Shown here: positions 9,401-17,858 of the stretch, one piece after another
How positions within the stretch are numbered: position 1 is the first letter of the stretch
How the letters are laid out: every line of letters starts with the position of its first letter
Assembly: GCF_000309385.1 (NCBI RefSeq)
Contig: NZ_JH976537.1
Coordinates: forward strand, 1,576,214-1,640,213
From: Nodosilinea nodulosa PCC 7104
Lineage (GTDB): Bacteria > Cyanobacteriota > Cyanobacteriia > Phormidesmidales > Phormidesmidaceae
DNA length: 64,000 nucleotides
Reading direction: 5' to 3'
Position numbers and translations under genes: made by a program
Notes under the pieces: generated by a model
Databases searched by the model: none
The model's input: only the letters and a program-made list of their open reading frames with translations
Told to the model about the DNA's origin: nothing

Positions 9401-10498
9401 ATGAAATCTGTCATCCCTGTGTCGCTGCCGAGCAACGCCTACCAGGTGGTGGTTGCCCCGTCGGGTATCGACCATCTGGGCGGCTGGCTGGCGGGGGGCG
9501 AGAAACCGCTGGTGAAGCCGGGGCAAAAGCTGCTGCTGGTGTCGAACCCGGCGATTTTTAAGCAGTATGGCGATCGCGCCCTCAGTTCCCTCACCCAGGC
9601 GGGCTACGTCGTTGAGACCTGCCTGCTGCCCGCCGGAGAGCGCTACAAAACGCTAAAGTCGATCCAAAAAATCTACGATGCGGCCCTGGCGTTTCACCTG
9701 GAGCGCAAGTCGGCCATGGTGGCCCTGGGCGGCGGCGTAATTGGCGATATGACCGGCTTTGCCGCCGCCACCTGGCTGCGGGGGGTGAGCGTAGTGCAGG
9801 TGCCCACCTCGCTGCTGGCCATGGTCGATGCTTCCATCGGCGGCAAAACCGGCGTCAACCATCCCCAGGGCAAAAACCTGATCGGGGCCTTCCACCAGCC
9901 CCGCCTGGTGATGATCGATCCTCTGGTGCTCAAGACCCTGCCAGCACGGGAGTTTCGTGCTGGCATGGCGGAGGTGATTAAGTACGGGGTGATCTGGGAC
10001 AGGGACCTGTTTGAGACCCTGGAAGCTGCTCCCCGCCTAGACCAGTACCGCTACCTGGGCGACGGGCTGCTGCACACTGTTCTAACGCGATCGTGCCAGG
10101 CCAAGGCCGAGGTGGTGTCTCAGGATGAAAAGGAAGCGGGGCTGCGGGCCATTCTCAACTACGGCCACACCATTGGCCACGCCGTCGAAAGCCTGATGCA
10201 CTACCGGGGAGTTAACCACGGCGAGGCGGTGGCGATCGGCATGGTTGCCGCCGGGAAAATTGCCACCGTCCTCAATTACTGGACGGCAGCAGAGGAAACC
10301 CGACAGCTCAGGCTGCTCGAAAAGGCGGCGCTGCCGACCCAAATACCGCCGCAGCTAGGGGCCGGCGACATTCTTGACCTGCTCCAGGGCGACAAAAAAG
10401 TAGAAGACGGCCAGGTGCGCTTTGTCATGCCCAAGGGCCTAGGCGCCGCCCTGGTTACGGGGGACATCACCCGCGACGCTATTTTGGCGGCTTTGTAG
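9401..10498 (+). CDS. aroB: 3-dehydroquinate synthase
   Basis: Converts DAHP to 3-dehydroquinate, second step of the shikimate pathway, using NAD and a divalent metal in the cytosol. At 365 residues it has the expected length. NAD-binding [19 protein letters not shown] lies near residues 109-127, followed by [20 protein letters not shown]. Metal-ligand regions include AEVIKYGV and [11 protein letters not shown] with GEAVAIGMV. The gene stands alone, 220 bases after petL on the other strand, and is followed by a small 15-base repeat and a hairpin. Confidence 0.97.
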   Translation: MKSVIPVSLPSNAYQVVVAPSGIDHLGGWLAGGEKPLVKPGQKLLLVSNPAIFKQYGDRALSSLTQAGYVVETCLLPAGERYKTLKSIQKIYDAALAFHLERKSAMVALGGGVIGDMTGFAAATWLRGVSVVQVPTSLLAMVDASIGGKTGVNHPQGKNLIGAFHQPRLVMIDPLVLKTLPAREFRAGMAEVIKYGVIWDRDLFETLEAAPRLDQYRYLGDGLLHTVLTRSCQAKAEVVSQDEKEAGLRAILNYGHTIGHAVESLMHYRGVNHGEAVAIGMVAAGKIATVLNYWTAAEETRQLRLLEKAALPTQIPPQLGAGDILDLLQGDKKVEDGQVRFVMPKGLGAALVTGDITRDAILAAL

Positions 10499-10500
10499 GA

Positions 10501-10545
10501 AGGTAAGCCCCAGGGAGGTAAACCTCAGGGAGGTAAGCCCCGGCG
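10501..10545. repeat. Three 15-base tandem units downstream of aroB
   Basis: Three consecutive 15-base units starting AGGTAAGCCC, AGGTAAACCT and AGGTAAGCCC follow the aroB stop by 2 bases. The first two are nearly identical and the third decays at its end. There is no reading frame of note. Confidence 0.7.
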
Positions 10546-10588
10546 CTAAACCCGATCACATTCTCCGGTGGGGAGTGGACTGGCCTGA

Positions 10589-10642
10589 AATAGCCAGGCC
10601 CACGGCAGCGCTCCTGTCACGGGCGGAGGTGCCCTGGCTATT
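10589..10642. other. Inverted repeat between aroB and the DUF2993 gene
   Basis: AATAGCCAGG (10589-10598) and CCTGGCTATT (10633-10642) form a perfect 10-base stem around a 34-base G/C-rich loop. It could be an aroB terminator, although the downstream tract TCATTAAGAAAGATTAATG is AT-rich rather than a T-run, or it could be a small structured RNA or leader element of the next gene. Confidence 0.45.
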
Positions 10643-10772
10643 CATTAAGAAAGATTAATGTATCATCCCAAAGCAGCCTCTTATCAACGCCGAAAACCCC
10701 TACTACGACGGAGCTTAAAGCCTTTTGAGGCATCTAAACTGGGAGCTTCAAACCTATGTAGGACTATTAACT

Positions 10773-11510
10773 ATGGCCAAAGGTAATTCGGATTTGGGAG
10801 AGCAGGCTCTCAGCAGAGCGGTCGAAATGGGTCTCTCTACCCAGCTTGACTCGGCGGAGAGCCTGGACGCCGAAATTCACACGAACCCGGTCGCCCTAGT
10901 GCAGGGAGAGCTGGAGTCAGCGGATATCAAAGGGCAAGGCCTGGTGATCAAAGACGACCTGCGTACCGAAGAATTGACGGTGCAAACCGACGGCATGGCG
11001 ATCGATCCGATCAAGGCGGCGTTTGGCGACATAGAGCTAACCCGCCCCACCAACGCCACCGTTGCGGCCAAGCTAACCGAAGCTGATATTCAGCGGGCCT
11101 GTAACTCTGACTATATTCAGCGAAAGCTGCAAGCGCTGAAGGTCACGCTGGACGATCGCCCGGTGCAGGTGAGTTTTCAGCAGGTTCAGGTCAATCTGCC
11201 TGGGGAAGGTCGGGTGGCGATCGCGACCGACCTTCAGATGGACTCGGGGGAGCAGCAGCATGTGGCGTTCAGCGCGGCCCCAGCCGTAGACGCCCAGGGG
11301 TATCAGCTGATGCTCAACGACGTTCAGATGGAGGCGAACAACACCTCAGAACCCCTCACCCGCAGCCTCCTCGCGGCGGCTAACGACCTGCTCGACCTGC
11401 GCCAGTTTAGCCTCAGCGGTATGACCATTCAAGTCGAGCACATCGACATTCAAAAAGAGCACATGAACCTGAAAGCCAGGACCCGTTTCCAGAGGTTTCC
11501 GGGCAGCTAG
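10773..11510 (+). CDS. DUF2993 (LmeA-type) domain protein
   Basis: A 245-residue protein of the DUF2993 family, frequent in cyanobacteria and actinobacteria; the mycobacterial member LmeA binds phospholipid. The characteristic core runs from LGEQALSRAVEMGLSTQLD to about residue 240 with the alternating beta pattern of a lipid-binding fold (FGDIELTRPTNATVAAKLTE, KVTLDDRPVQVSFQQVQVN). There is no clear signal peptide from this start. ATG 10773 is preferred; AGGA sits 9 bases upstream, while a TTG at 10725 would add 16 residues. The following gene, hisB, begins 80 bases later. Exact function in cyanobacteria is not known. Confidence 0.8.
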   Translation: MAKGNSDLGEQALSRAVEMGLSTQLDSAESLDAEIHTNPVALVQGELESADIKGQGLVIKDDLRTEELTVQTDGMAIDPIKAAFGDIELTRPTNATVAAKLTEADIQRACNSDYIQRKLQALKVTLDDRPVQVSFQQVQVNLPGEGRVAIATDLQMDSGEQQHVAFSAAPAVDAQGYQLMLNDVQMEANNTSEPLTRSLLAAANDLLDLRQFSLSGMTIQVEHIDIQKEHMNLKARTRFQRFPGS

Positions 11511-11590
11511 GCGAGCGGCTGTGCCTGGCATAGCCTTTGGTAAGACACAGACTTCGGTAAGATGGAAGACCAACTCGCCAAGCAGCCGCC

Positions 11591-12232
11591 ATGCAAACCC
11601 AAGATCGTTCCCTCGCTGCTCCCAGCACCAGCCTGGCTCACCTCAGCCGCCGCGCCAGCGTCAGCCGCACTACGGGCGAAACCGATGTGCAGGTGAGTCT
11701 CGACCTGGACGGCACCGGGCAGTGCGAGGCCAGTACAGGCATTCCCTTTCTCGACCACATGCTGCACCAGATTTCGTCCCACGGGCTGATCGATCTGGAG
11801 GTGCGGGCCACAGGCGACATTGAAATTGACGACCACCACACCAACGAAGACGTGGGCATCACCCTGGGGATGGCGCTGCACCAGGCTCTGGGCGATCGCA
11901 AGGGCATTACCCGCTTTGGCCACTTCGTTGCGCCTTTGGATGAATCGCTGGTGCAGGTGGCGCTCGATTTTTCGGGGCGGCCTCACCTCAGCTACGGCCT
12001 GGAGATTCCGACCCAGCGGGTGGGCACCTACGACACCCAGCTGGTGCGGGAGTTCTTTGTCGCGATCGTCAACCACAGCCAGATGACCCTGCACATTCGC
12101 CAGCTCGACGGCATCAACTCCCACCACATTATCGAGGCTACCTTTAAGGCCTTTGCCCGAGCCATGCGTATGGCCACTGAAGTAGATCCCCGCCGGGCGC
12201 ACCTGATTCCCAGCTCTAAGGGCGTGATTTAG
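11591..12232 (+). CDS. hisB: Imidazoleglycerol-phosphate dehydratase
   Basis: Dehydrates imidazole glycerol phosphate in histidine biosynthesis, a cytosolic manganese enzyme assembled as a 24-mer. The 213-residue protein carries the duplicated metal-binding motifs: [27 protein letters not shown], and in the second half the [17 protein letters not shown] segment. It is a monofunctional HisB, not fused to a phosphatase domain. In keeping with cyanobacteria the his genes are scattered; no other his gene is next to it. Confidence 0.97.
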   Translation: MQTQDRSLAAPSTSLAHLSRRASVSRTTGETDVQVSLDLDGTGQCEASTGIPFLDHMLHQISSHGLIDLEVRATGDIEIDDHHTNEDVGITLGMALHQALGDRKGITRFGHFVAPLDESLVQVALDFSGRPHLSYGLEIPTQRVGTYDTQLVREFFVAIVNHSQMTLHIRQLDGINSHHIIEATFKAFARAMRMATEVDPRRAHLIPSSKGVI

Positions 12233-12246
12233 GGTCTGGCGCTCAC

Positions 12247-12316
12247 GCCTCTTTAAAACCTAAAAAAGTAAAAAGAGGCAAAAACAACAAGAGGCGCAGC
12301 ACGCGCTGCGCCTCTT
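12247..12316 (-). terminator. Terminator hairpin(s) between hisB and the DUF2949 gene
   Basis: AAGAGGCGCAGC (12289-12300) and GCTGCGCCTCTT (12305-12316) form a perfect 12-base stem with a 4-base loop; read on the minus strand it is followed by TTGTTGTTTTT, a good intrinsic terminator for the DUF2949 gene. A second pair, GCCTCTTT (12247-12254) and AAAGAGGC (12272-12279), shares the same core and could serve hisB on the plus strand or compete for pairing. Confidence 0.75.
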
Positions 12317-12344
12317 GACAGAGTTAAGCCAGGGTTTTGTGGAT

Positions 12345-12536
12345 CTAAGCCGCTTCCATCCAGTCATAGATTTGCTCTAGTTGCTCCAGGGTAACCAAAC
12401 CATACTGCCAAAGGATCATGGGCAATGGCCCAGGATCTTGCTCGCTGTGCTTGAGGGCAACCTGGATAGAGGCTGTCGAAATAGCCAACTCATCCTGCAA
12501 AAATTGAATCAGATTGGGTTGAACGCTCACCGTCAT
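12345..12536 (-). CDS. DUF2949 family small protein
   Basis: A 63-residue protein typical of the cyanobacterial DUF2949 family, recognised by LIQFLQDELAISTASIQVAL, SEQDPGPLPMILWQYGLVT and LEQLEQIYDWMEAA. It has no signal peptide or membrane segment and its function is not known. It is monocistronic, with AGGAGG lying about 8 bases upstream of the ATG (seen on the plus strand as CCTCCT) and a strong hairpin terminator just after it. The good ribosome site and terminator suggest it is well expressed. Confidence 0.85.
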   Translation of the reverse strand: MTVSVQPNLIQFLQDELAISTASIQVALKHSEQDPGPLPMILWQYGLVTLEQLEQIYDWMEAA

Positions 12537-12945
12537 AAAGTCTCACCTCCTTAAGGGGCGTATAGGGCGCGAAGATATTGCCCACGATTTTACACAAGGA
12601 TGCCTCAGTGGCAACATTAATTTCGCCTAAGAATTTCGGCTAAGATAGCCGAACCTTTTATCACACCCACACCGACAGTTTCGCCCCGCCAGTCTTTGGG
12701 CAGCCTGCCCTCACCCCAGAACAGGCCTGACGGCAGCGGCGGCGATCGCCTCAGTAGTCATCTTCGGTGATTGCAATAAAAGATACCCGGATTCAAGCGC
12801 AGATCTCGGGTTTTGCTTCACGTAATGTTGAAACCCGTAATATTTGATCAAGATATTTGATCAAGATTTGGGGCGCAGCCCTCCCTCGGGCCAGCGCTCG
12901 GCCAGGGAAATTGGCCAGCGGCGAGACAGGGGAATCTGCCCAGAC
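12537..12945. other. Intergenic stretch without a gene
   Basis: About 400 bases between the DUF2949 promoter side and the end of the oxidoreductase gene. I see no gene with family features. It contains one HIP1 site and two adjacent copies of ATATTTGATCAAG (12840-12852, 12853-12865), each holding the palindrome TTGATCAA. Confidence 0.5.
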
Positions 12946-13863
12946 TTACAGGGCGGGCTTATCTAGCTGTGGCATGGGGCTAACAATATTAAACAGAGCG
13001 GCGTAGTCGTCGTCGGCATAGCCTGCCTGCACCGCCTGGGCGACGATCTGCCGCACGCTCTCGGCCGGCAGAGTAGCCAGCCCAGCGGCTTCGGCAGCGG
13101 CCACAAACAGGCCCATATCCTTGAGCAGGTGCTTGGTGGGGAAGTTGGGGTCGGCAAACTGGCGGGTTTGCATCCGGCGCAGCTTTTTGTCGAAGGTGGG
13201 GGCGTAGAGGGCACTCTGGCGCACCACCGCCATGAAGGTATCCACATCGATACCGGCGGCCTGCACCAGCCCCAGGCTTTCGGCAAAGGCGGCGGTCAGC
13301 GAGCCAATGAGCTGATTCATGGCCAGCTTCAGGGTAGCGGCGCTGCCCACTGGCCCCACGTGGTAGAGGGTGGTGCCCAGGCAGGCCAGCAGCGGCTGCC
13401 AGCGCTGATAATCTGCGCTTTCGGCCCCGACCATGATGATCAGCTTGCCGTTTTTGGCTTCGGGAATGCTGCCCAGCACCGGCGCCTCTAGATAGGTGGC
13501 CCCGGCCTGGATAACAGCTTGCTCAATTAGCTGACTTTCGGCGGGGGCAATGGTGCCCATTTGAATGATGGCACCCTGGGCCAGGGGCGAGGGGCGATTC
13601 CCCCCAGAAGACGCAGTGCGATCGCCCACAGCCATGGCATCGAGGAGCGATCGCACCGCCGCCCCATCGGTCACCATAAAGATGACAGCCTCCACCGCCT
13701 GAGCCAGCTCCAGGGGAGTAGAACAGACAACCGCCCCGGCTAGATCCAGGGGCTTGAGTCGCTCTGGGGTGCGGTTATAGACCCACACCCGATGCCCCGA
13801 CGATAGCAACCTGAGGGCCATAGACGACCCCATTAGCCCAGTGCCAACTACCCCAATTTTCAC
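12946..13863 (-). CDS. NAD(P)-dependent beta-hydroxyacid dehydrogenase family oxidoreductase
   Basis: A 305-residue member of the 3-hydroxyisobutyrate/6-phosphogluconate-type dehydrogenases. The N-terminal Rossmann motif is GVVGTGLMGSSMALRLLSSG with VWVYNRTPERL; the catalytic region contains EAPVLGSIPEAKNGKLIIMVG and the conserved Lys in TLKLAMNQLIGSLTAAFAE. Candidate substrates are short hydroxyacids or semialdehydes (glyoxylate/succinic semialdehyde reductase types), which cannot be separated from sequence alone. The gene is transcribed in the same direction as the amidotransferase upstream, 40 bases away. Confidence 0.87.
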   Translation of the reverse strand: MKIGVVGTGLMGSSMALRLLSSGHRVWVYNRTPERLKPLDLAGAVVCSTPLELAQAVEAVIFMVTDGAAVRSLLDAMAVGDRTASSGGNRPSPLAQGAIIQMGTIAPAESQLIEQAVIQAGATYLEAPVLGSIPEAKNGKLIIMVGAESADYQRWQPLLACLGTTLYHVGPVGSAATLKLAMNQLIGSLTAAFAESLGLVQAAGIDVDTFMAVVRQSALYAPTFDKKLRRMQTRQFADPNFPTKHLLKDMGLFVAAAEAAGLATLPAESVRQIVAQAVQAGYADDDYAALFNIVSPMPQLDKPAL

Positions 13864-13903
13864 CCGCTGTACCTCCCTAATGTGCTTCTACCCCACGGCG
13901 GCG

Positions 13904-14713
13904 CTAGCCGATTTCGGTCATGGGTGACGAATCCTGGCGATGGGCAATGGTGCTTCCCGGCCCGCTGCGGTGGGAATGGGCTGGGTGATACCGCCCCCAC
14001 GCCACTTCAGCTTCAGCCGGGGCACCCATCCATCCGGCCAAAAATTGATGCAGCCAGCACTCTACCCCAGGGCTGTAGAGGCGGTGCTGGCTGAGGTGGT
14101 AGGCCCGCCCCTGAGCCCCAGGGTAGCTCAGCTGTTCAGCCCCTGCCGTGGTCCAGTGGTTGACCATGGCGGTGGTAATCTCGGGGTGAAACTGAAGCCC
14201 GTAGGCCGATCGCCCATAGCGAAAAGCCTGGTGAGGAAACGTGGACCCGGTGGCCAGCAGGTGGCTGCCCACTGGCAGCGTAAAGCCTTCCTGGTGCCAC
14301 TGATAGACCATCAGCGGACCGGGCAGCAGAGCCAGCCCTGGCGGGGTCGGCAGAATTGGGTAATAGCCAATTTCGCGCTGCCCTGTGGGGTGAGGCACCA
14401 CCGCTGCGCCCAGGGCGCGGGCCAGCAGCTGCGCCCCCAGACAAATACCCAGGTAGGGTTTTTCTGAGGCCAGCGCCATGGCAATCCAGTCGAGTTCTAG
14501 GCGAATAAAGTCCAGGTGATCGTCGTTGGCGCTCATGGGGCCGCCAAATACGACAACCGCGCTGTGGCCCTGCATCGTGGCGGGCAGCGGCTGTCCCTGG
14601 GCGGGGCAGCGCACATCGAGATCAAACCCCAGGGCGCGGAGGCTGTCGCCCACCCGGCCTGGGTTAGAGGTGGGCTGGTGGACAACTACTAAAATAGGCA
14701 AACTAATACTCAC
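13904..14713 (-). CDS. Class I glutamine amidotransferase-like protein
   Basis: A 269-residue GATase-1 protein of the stand-alone GMP-synthase-like group. Visible are VVFGGPMSANDD, the nucleophile elbow YLGICLGAQLLARALGA with Cys, and YGLQFHPEI with the catalytic His and Glu. Such proteins often hydrolyse glutamine or gamma-glutamyl compounds, and the substrate is unknown. I place the start at a GTG (minus strand; CAC at 14711-14713) that gives SISLPILVVVHQPTSN; AGAGGAGA lies 13 bases upstream. A longer frame to 14803 has a poorly supported N-terminus. Confidence 0.8.
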   Translation of the reverse strand: MSISLPILVVVHQPTSNPGRVGDSLRALGFDLDVRCPAQGQPLPATMQGHSAVVVFGGPMSANDDHLDFIRLELDWIAMALASEKPYLGICLGAQLLARALGAAVVPHPTGQREIGYYPILPTPPGLALLPGPLMVYQWHQEGFTLPVGSHLLATGSTFPHQAFRYGRSAYGLQFHPEITTAMVNHWTTAGAEQLSYPGAQGRAYHLSQHRLYSPGVECWLHQFLAGWMGAPAEAEVAWGRYHPAHSHRSGPGSTIAHRQDSSPMTEIG

Positions 14714-14873
14714 AGAATCTAGAAAGTCTCCTCTAGTGCAGCTTCGCCAGCACCGATAGCCCCCAGTCGCAGGCCCTGCTGCACAATATGTCCTGTTGCA
14801 CAATACATTGCGCGCCCTATAGTCGCACTCTATATAACTCTATCGTCTCAGCCCGGAAGCGGCACTGGACCAC

Positions 14874-15647
14874 CTAGAGCTGACGCTCAACCTGCACCAT
14901 GCGGCGGTAGGAGAGCCAGCCAGCCGCCACCATTGCCCCGGCGAAAATGCCCAGAAACCGCACGTGGGAACCCACTTCCGTCAGGGTGCTTCCCTTCACC
15001 ACGACCCCAGAGAGGGCTTCAATCATGTGGTAGATGGGGTTGAACTGGGTCAGCCGGGCTAGGGAGTCGGGGAAAAACGCCGTGGGCAAAAAGGTACCCC
15101 CCAAAATCATCAGCGGAATACCAAAGGCGGCAATCAGCGCGTTGACGTCTTCGGTGCGGCGGGCCAGCTGGGTGCCCAGCACAAACCCCACCCCCACGTA
15201 GGCGGCAATGCTGAGCAGCACGATCAGCAGGTTGGCCAACGGATTGCCGCCGAGGCTGGCTCCGTAGAAGAGGGCGATCGCATAGACCAGCCCCGCCTGC
15301 ACCAGGCCAATCGCCCCGTAGGCTAGGCAAATCCCCAAAAAATACGACACCCCGCTCAGGGGTGACAGAAACAGTCGCTTCAGCGTCTTTTGCTCCCGCT
15401 CAGATACCACCGTGGCAACGCTTCCCCCCAAGCCACTAAAAAACAGCGCTGCTCCCACCAGCGTGGAGGGGGCGGCCTGGGTGTAGGCCTCCGCCAGGGA
15501 AATTTGCAGCCGCTCCTGCAAAATCAGGCTGTTCAGCACAAGCAGCAGCACCGGAAAAATCGCCCAAAAGATCAGGCTCCGCCGCCGCCGCCACAGCTCC
15601 ACCAAAATGCGCTGGGCAACCGCCAGGGTTTCTCGCACGTATTTCAT
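14874..15647 (-). CDS. ABC-2 type transporter permease
   Basis: A 257-residue inner-membrane permease with about six transmembrane segments. The ABC2_membrane pattern is seen in the N-terminal RRRRSLIFWAIFPVLLLVLN helix, the cytoplasmic SEREQKTLKRLFLSPLSGV loop and FLPTAFFPDSLARLTQFNPIYHM near the end. No ATPase gene is adjacent, so its partner must be elsewhere. Related cyanobacterial permeases are annotated as multidrug or lipid exporters, and the cargo is unknown here. The gene is divergent from the FAD-Rieske gene with about 200 bases between them. Confidence 0.87.
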   Translation of the reverse strand: MKYVRETLAVAQRILVELWRRRRSLIFWAIFPVLLLVLNSLILQERLQISLAEAYTQAAPSTLVGAALFFSGLGGSVATVVSEREQKTLKRLFLSPLSGVSYFLGICLAYGAIGLVQAGLVYAIALFYGASLGGNPLANLLIVLLSIAAYVGVGFVLGTQLARRTEDVNALIAAFGIPLMILGGTFLPTAFFPDSLARLTQFNPIYHMIEALSGVVVKGSTLTEVGSHVRFLGIFAGAMVAAGWLSYRRMVQVERQL

Positions 15648-15849
15648 CGGGATGAGTAGACTGTGAAGGCAACTTAATACTACAGTCTTTAACAGGTTTA
15701 ACGCGGGATCCAGTCTTCTCTGGTCGGGAGACCTGGAAGTCCCTTCCCTGGCTGGAAAGCTGTGTTACCGTAAGGCCCAAGTCGCTCCCCACACATCCTT
15801 GGGAATATTTCCAAGGCGAGTTCGACCTAAGCAATGCCTAAAACCTCAG

Positions 15850-17808
15850 ATGAGTCAATCCTTAGAGGGGCTATTTGCCCAAACCCTGGCCCGTCGCAAT
15901 GTCCTCAAGCTCTTTGGCGTAGGAGGAATTGCGGCCTTACTGAGCTATTCTCGCCTCAGCAAACCCCAGCCTACGGTTTTTCAGCAAGATCGGCTAGAGC
16001 TGCCCGCCCGAGTGGGGAAGGGCACTACAGCGGTGGTGATTGGCGGCGGGCTGGCGGGGCTGGCGGCGGCCTACGAACTGAGTCAGCGGGGGGTAGCGGT
16101 CACGCTGCTGGAGCGATCGCCCCAGCTGGGCGGCAAAATTGCCAGCTGGCCAATTCAGGTGGGCGACGACACCTTTATGATGGAGCACGGCTTCCACGGC
16201 TTTTTTCCGCAGTACTACAACCTGTTTGGCCTGGTCGACGAGCTCAACATTCAGCAGAATTTTAAGTCCCTCGACTACTATTCACTGGTGTACAAAGACG
16301 GCTACAACCCCGAAGTATTTCGCCCCAGCAGCTCGGCGTTTCCTTGGAATGTGATCGATCTGGCGGTGTCGTCGTCAAACCGGCTGAAGTGGGGCATTAA
16401 CCTGACACACATCAAGCATCTCCAGGTCTTTCGGGAAATTACGGGCTTTCGCAACCCGCAGACCTACGATCGCCTCGATCATCTGTCGGTGGCCGAGTGG
16501 GTGGCCAACGACTTTCCGCGCGGCCTCTACGACCTCTACTTTTTGCCCTTTGCCAAGTCGAGCCTGAACGCCCCCGACCTGCTCAGCGCCGGGGAACTGA
16601 TGCAGTTCTTCCACTTTTATTTTTTTGGCAACCCCGAGGGGCTGGCCTTTAACGGCACCTGCCAGGACATGGGGCGATCGCTGGTTGACCCCATGGTGGA
16701 GGCCATCCAGGCCAACGGCGGCCAGGTGCTGACCGGCGTCACCGTCAGCCAGGTGGCGTGGGATGAGGGCCAAGTCGCTGGGGTCACTTACCAAAAGGGC
16801 AGCGTCGCCACCAGCCCGGTGCCCTTCTGGGTGGAGCGCAACCCCCTGCTGAGTTCGGAGACGATGGAGTACTTTGGAGCCGGGGACAGTGTTTACTCCG
16901 TAGCAGCGGGGGCCAAAACCGCCCTGTCGCTGACCTGCACCCACCAGGGCTGTAGCGTGCAGCGCCAGGTCGAGGCGAGCGAGGGCACCGCAGGCGGCTA
17001 CCTCTGCCCCTGCCACGGAGCCGCCTACGCCAGCAACGGCGAGGTGCTGGCCGGACCAGCGCGGGAGAATCTGGCGGCGTTTAAGGTGCTCCAGCGAGCG
17101 GGCGATCGCCTCCAGCTCATCACCGCCAGCGCCGCTACCAGCACGGCCCACGATCTCACCGCCAACTACTACGTGATGGCCGCCGATATTCCCGGCACCA
17201 AAGCTCTGTTTGCCCTGTCAGTGGGCGAGGTAGACCCTACCCTGGTGGCCCAGGTCGACCAGCTGCGGGTGGCCGATCCCTTTGCCGTGGGCCGGTTCTG
17301 GCTCGATCGCGACTTCGACTGGCAGCACAGCTGGTTTACCTCGCTCTCGGGCTACCGACTCACCGACAGCATTACCCTCTACCACCGCATTCAGGACGAC
17401 TACATAGCCTGGAGCGATCGCACCGGGGGCAGCGTTGTGGAGCTGCACGCCTACTGCTACAAAGAAAAAGACTTTCCCACCCAGGCCGATATTCTCGACA
17501 CCTTCGAGGCCGAGCTGTACGACATCGTGCCCGAGCTGAAAGGCGCAACCGTGCTGCACCGACAGCTCGTCAACCAGAAGAACTTTGCCGGATTTCCGCC
17601 GGGCAGCTTCGCCAACCGGCCCCAAACCACCACCCCCGCCGCCAACCTGCTGTTTGCGGGCGACTGGGTGCGCATGCCCTTTCCCTGCGGCCTGATGGAG
17701 CGGGCGGTGAGCAGCGGGCTGCTGGCGGCCAACGCCATTCTTCAGCGCGAGGGAGTGCAGCGCCGCCCGATTCTCTCGGTCAACCCCGAGGGAGTGCTCA
17801 AAATCTAG
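15850..17808 (+). CDS. FAD-dependent desaturase with internal Rieske domain (CrtU/CruE-like)
   Basis: A 652-residue flavoprotein of the carotenoid desaturase superfamily. The dinucleotide fold VVIGGGLAGLAAAYELS starts at residue 62, followed by LLERSPQLGGKIASW and MEHGFHGFFPQYYNL. A Rieske [2Fe-2S] module is inserted near the middle with C363-T-H365 and C386-P-C-H389. The closing motif LLFAGDWVRMPFPCGLMERA is the family's C-terminal FAD site. The closest characterised type I can name is beta-carotene desaturase/methyltransferase (CrtU; CruE in Synechococcus PCC 7002), which forms aromatic end rings. ATG 15850 is preferred over an upstream in-frame start at 15799. A Rieske oxygenase gene follows 50 bases later. 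Confidence 0.75.
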   Translation: MSQSLEGLFAQTLARRNVLKLFGVGGIAALLSYSRLSKPQPTVFQQDRLELPARVGKGTTAVVIGGGLAGLAAAYELSQRGVAVTLLERSPQLGGKIASWPIQVGDDTFMMEHGFHGFFPQYYNLFGLVDELNIQQNFKSLDYYSLVYKDGYNPEVFRPSSSAFPWNVIDLAVSSSNRLKWGINLTHIKHLQVFREITGFRNPQTYDRLDHLSVAEWVANDFPRGLYDLYFLPFAKSSLNAPDLLSAGELMQFFHFYFFGNPEGLAFNGTCQDMGRSLVDPMVEAIQANGGQVLTGVTVSQVAWDEGQVAGVTYQKGSVATSPVPFWVERNPLLSSETMEYFGAGDSVYSVAAGAKTALSLTCTHQGCSVQRQVEASEGTAGGYLCPCHGAAYASNGEVLAGPARENLAAFKVLQRAGDRLQLITASAATSTAHDLTANYYVMAADIPGTKALFALSVGEVDPTLVAQVDQLRVADPFAVGRFWLDRDFDWQHSWFTSLSGYRLTDSITLYHRIQDDYIAWSDRTGGSVVELHAYCYKEKDFPTQADILDTFEAELYDIVPELKGATVLHRQLVNQKNFAGFPPGSFANRPQTTTPAANLLFAGDWVRMPFPCGLMERAVSSGLLAANAILQREGVQRRPILSVNPEGVLKI

Positions 17809-17858
17809 GGGCGTTCCCGGCATAGGCAAATTGTCTTCAGCGATAGCGCAGGTGTGAG

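Noticed and set aside
11507-12202. 231-codon minus-strand open frame opposite hisB
   Set aside because: hisB on the plus strand is complete with all metal motifs; the minus frame is a shadow.
12840-12865. Two adjacent copies of ATATTTGATCAAG
   Set aside because: Only two short copies in an empty intergenic stretch, at too great a distance from any start to call an operator.
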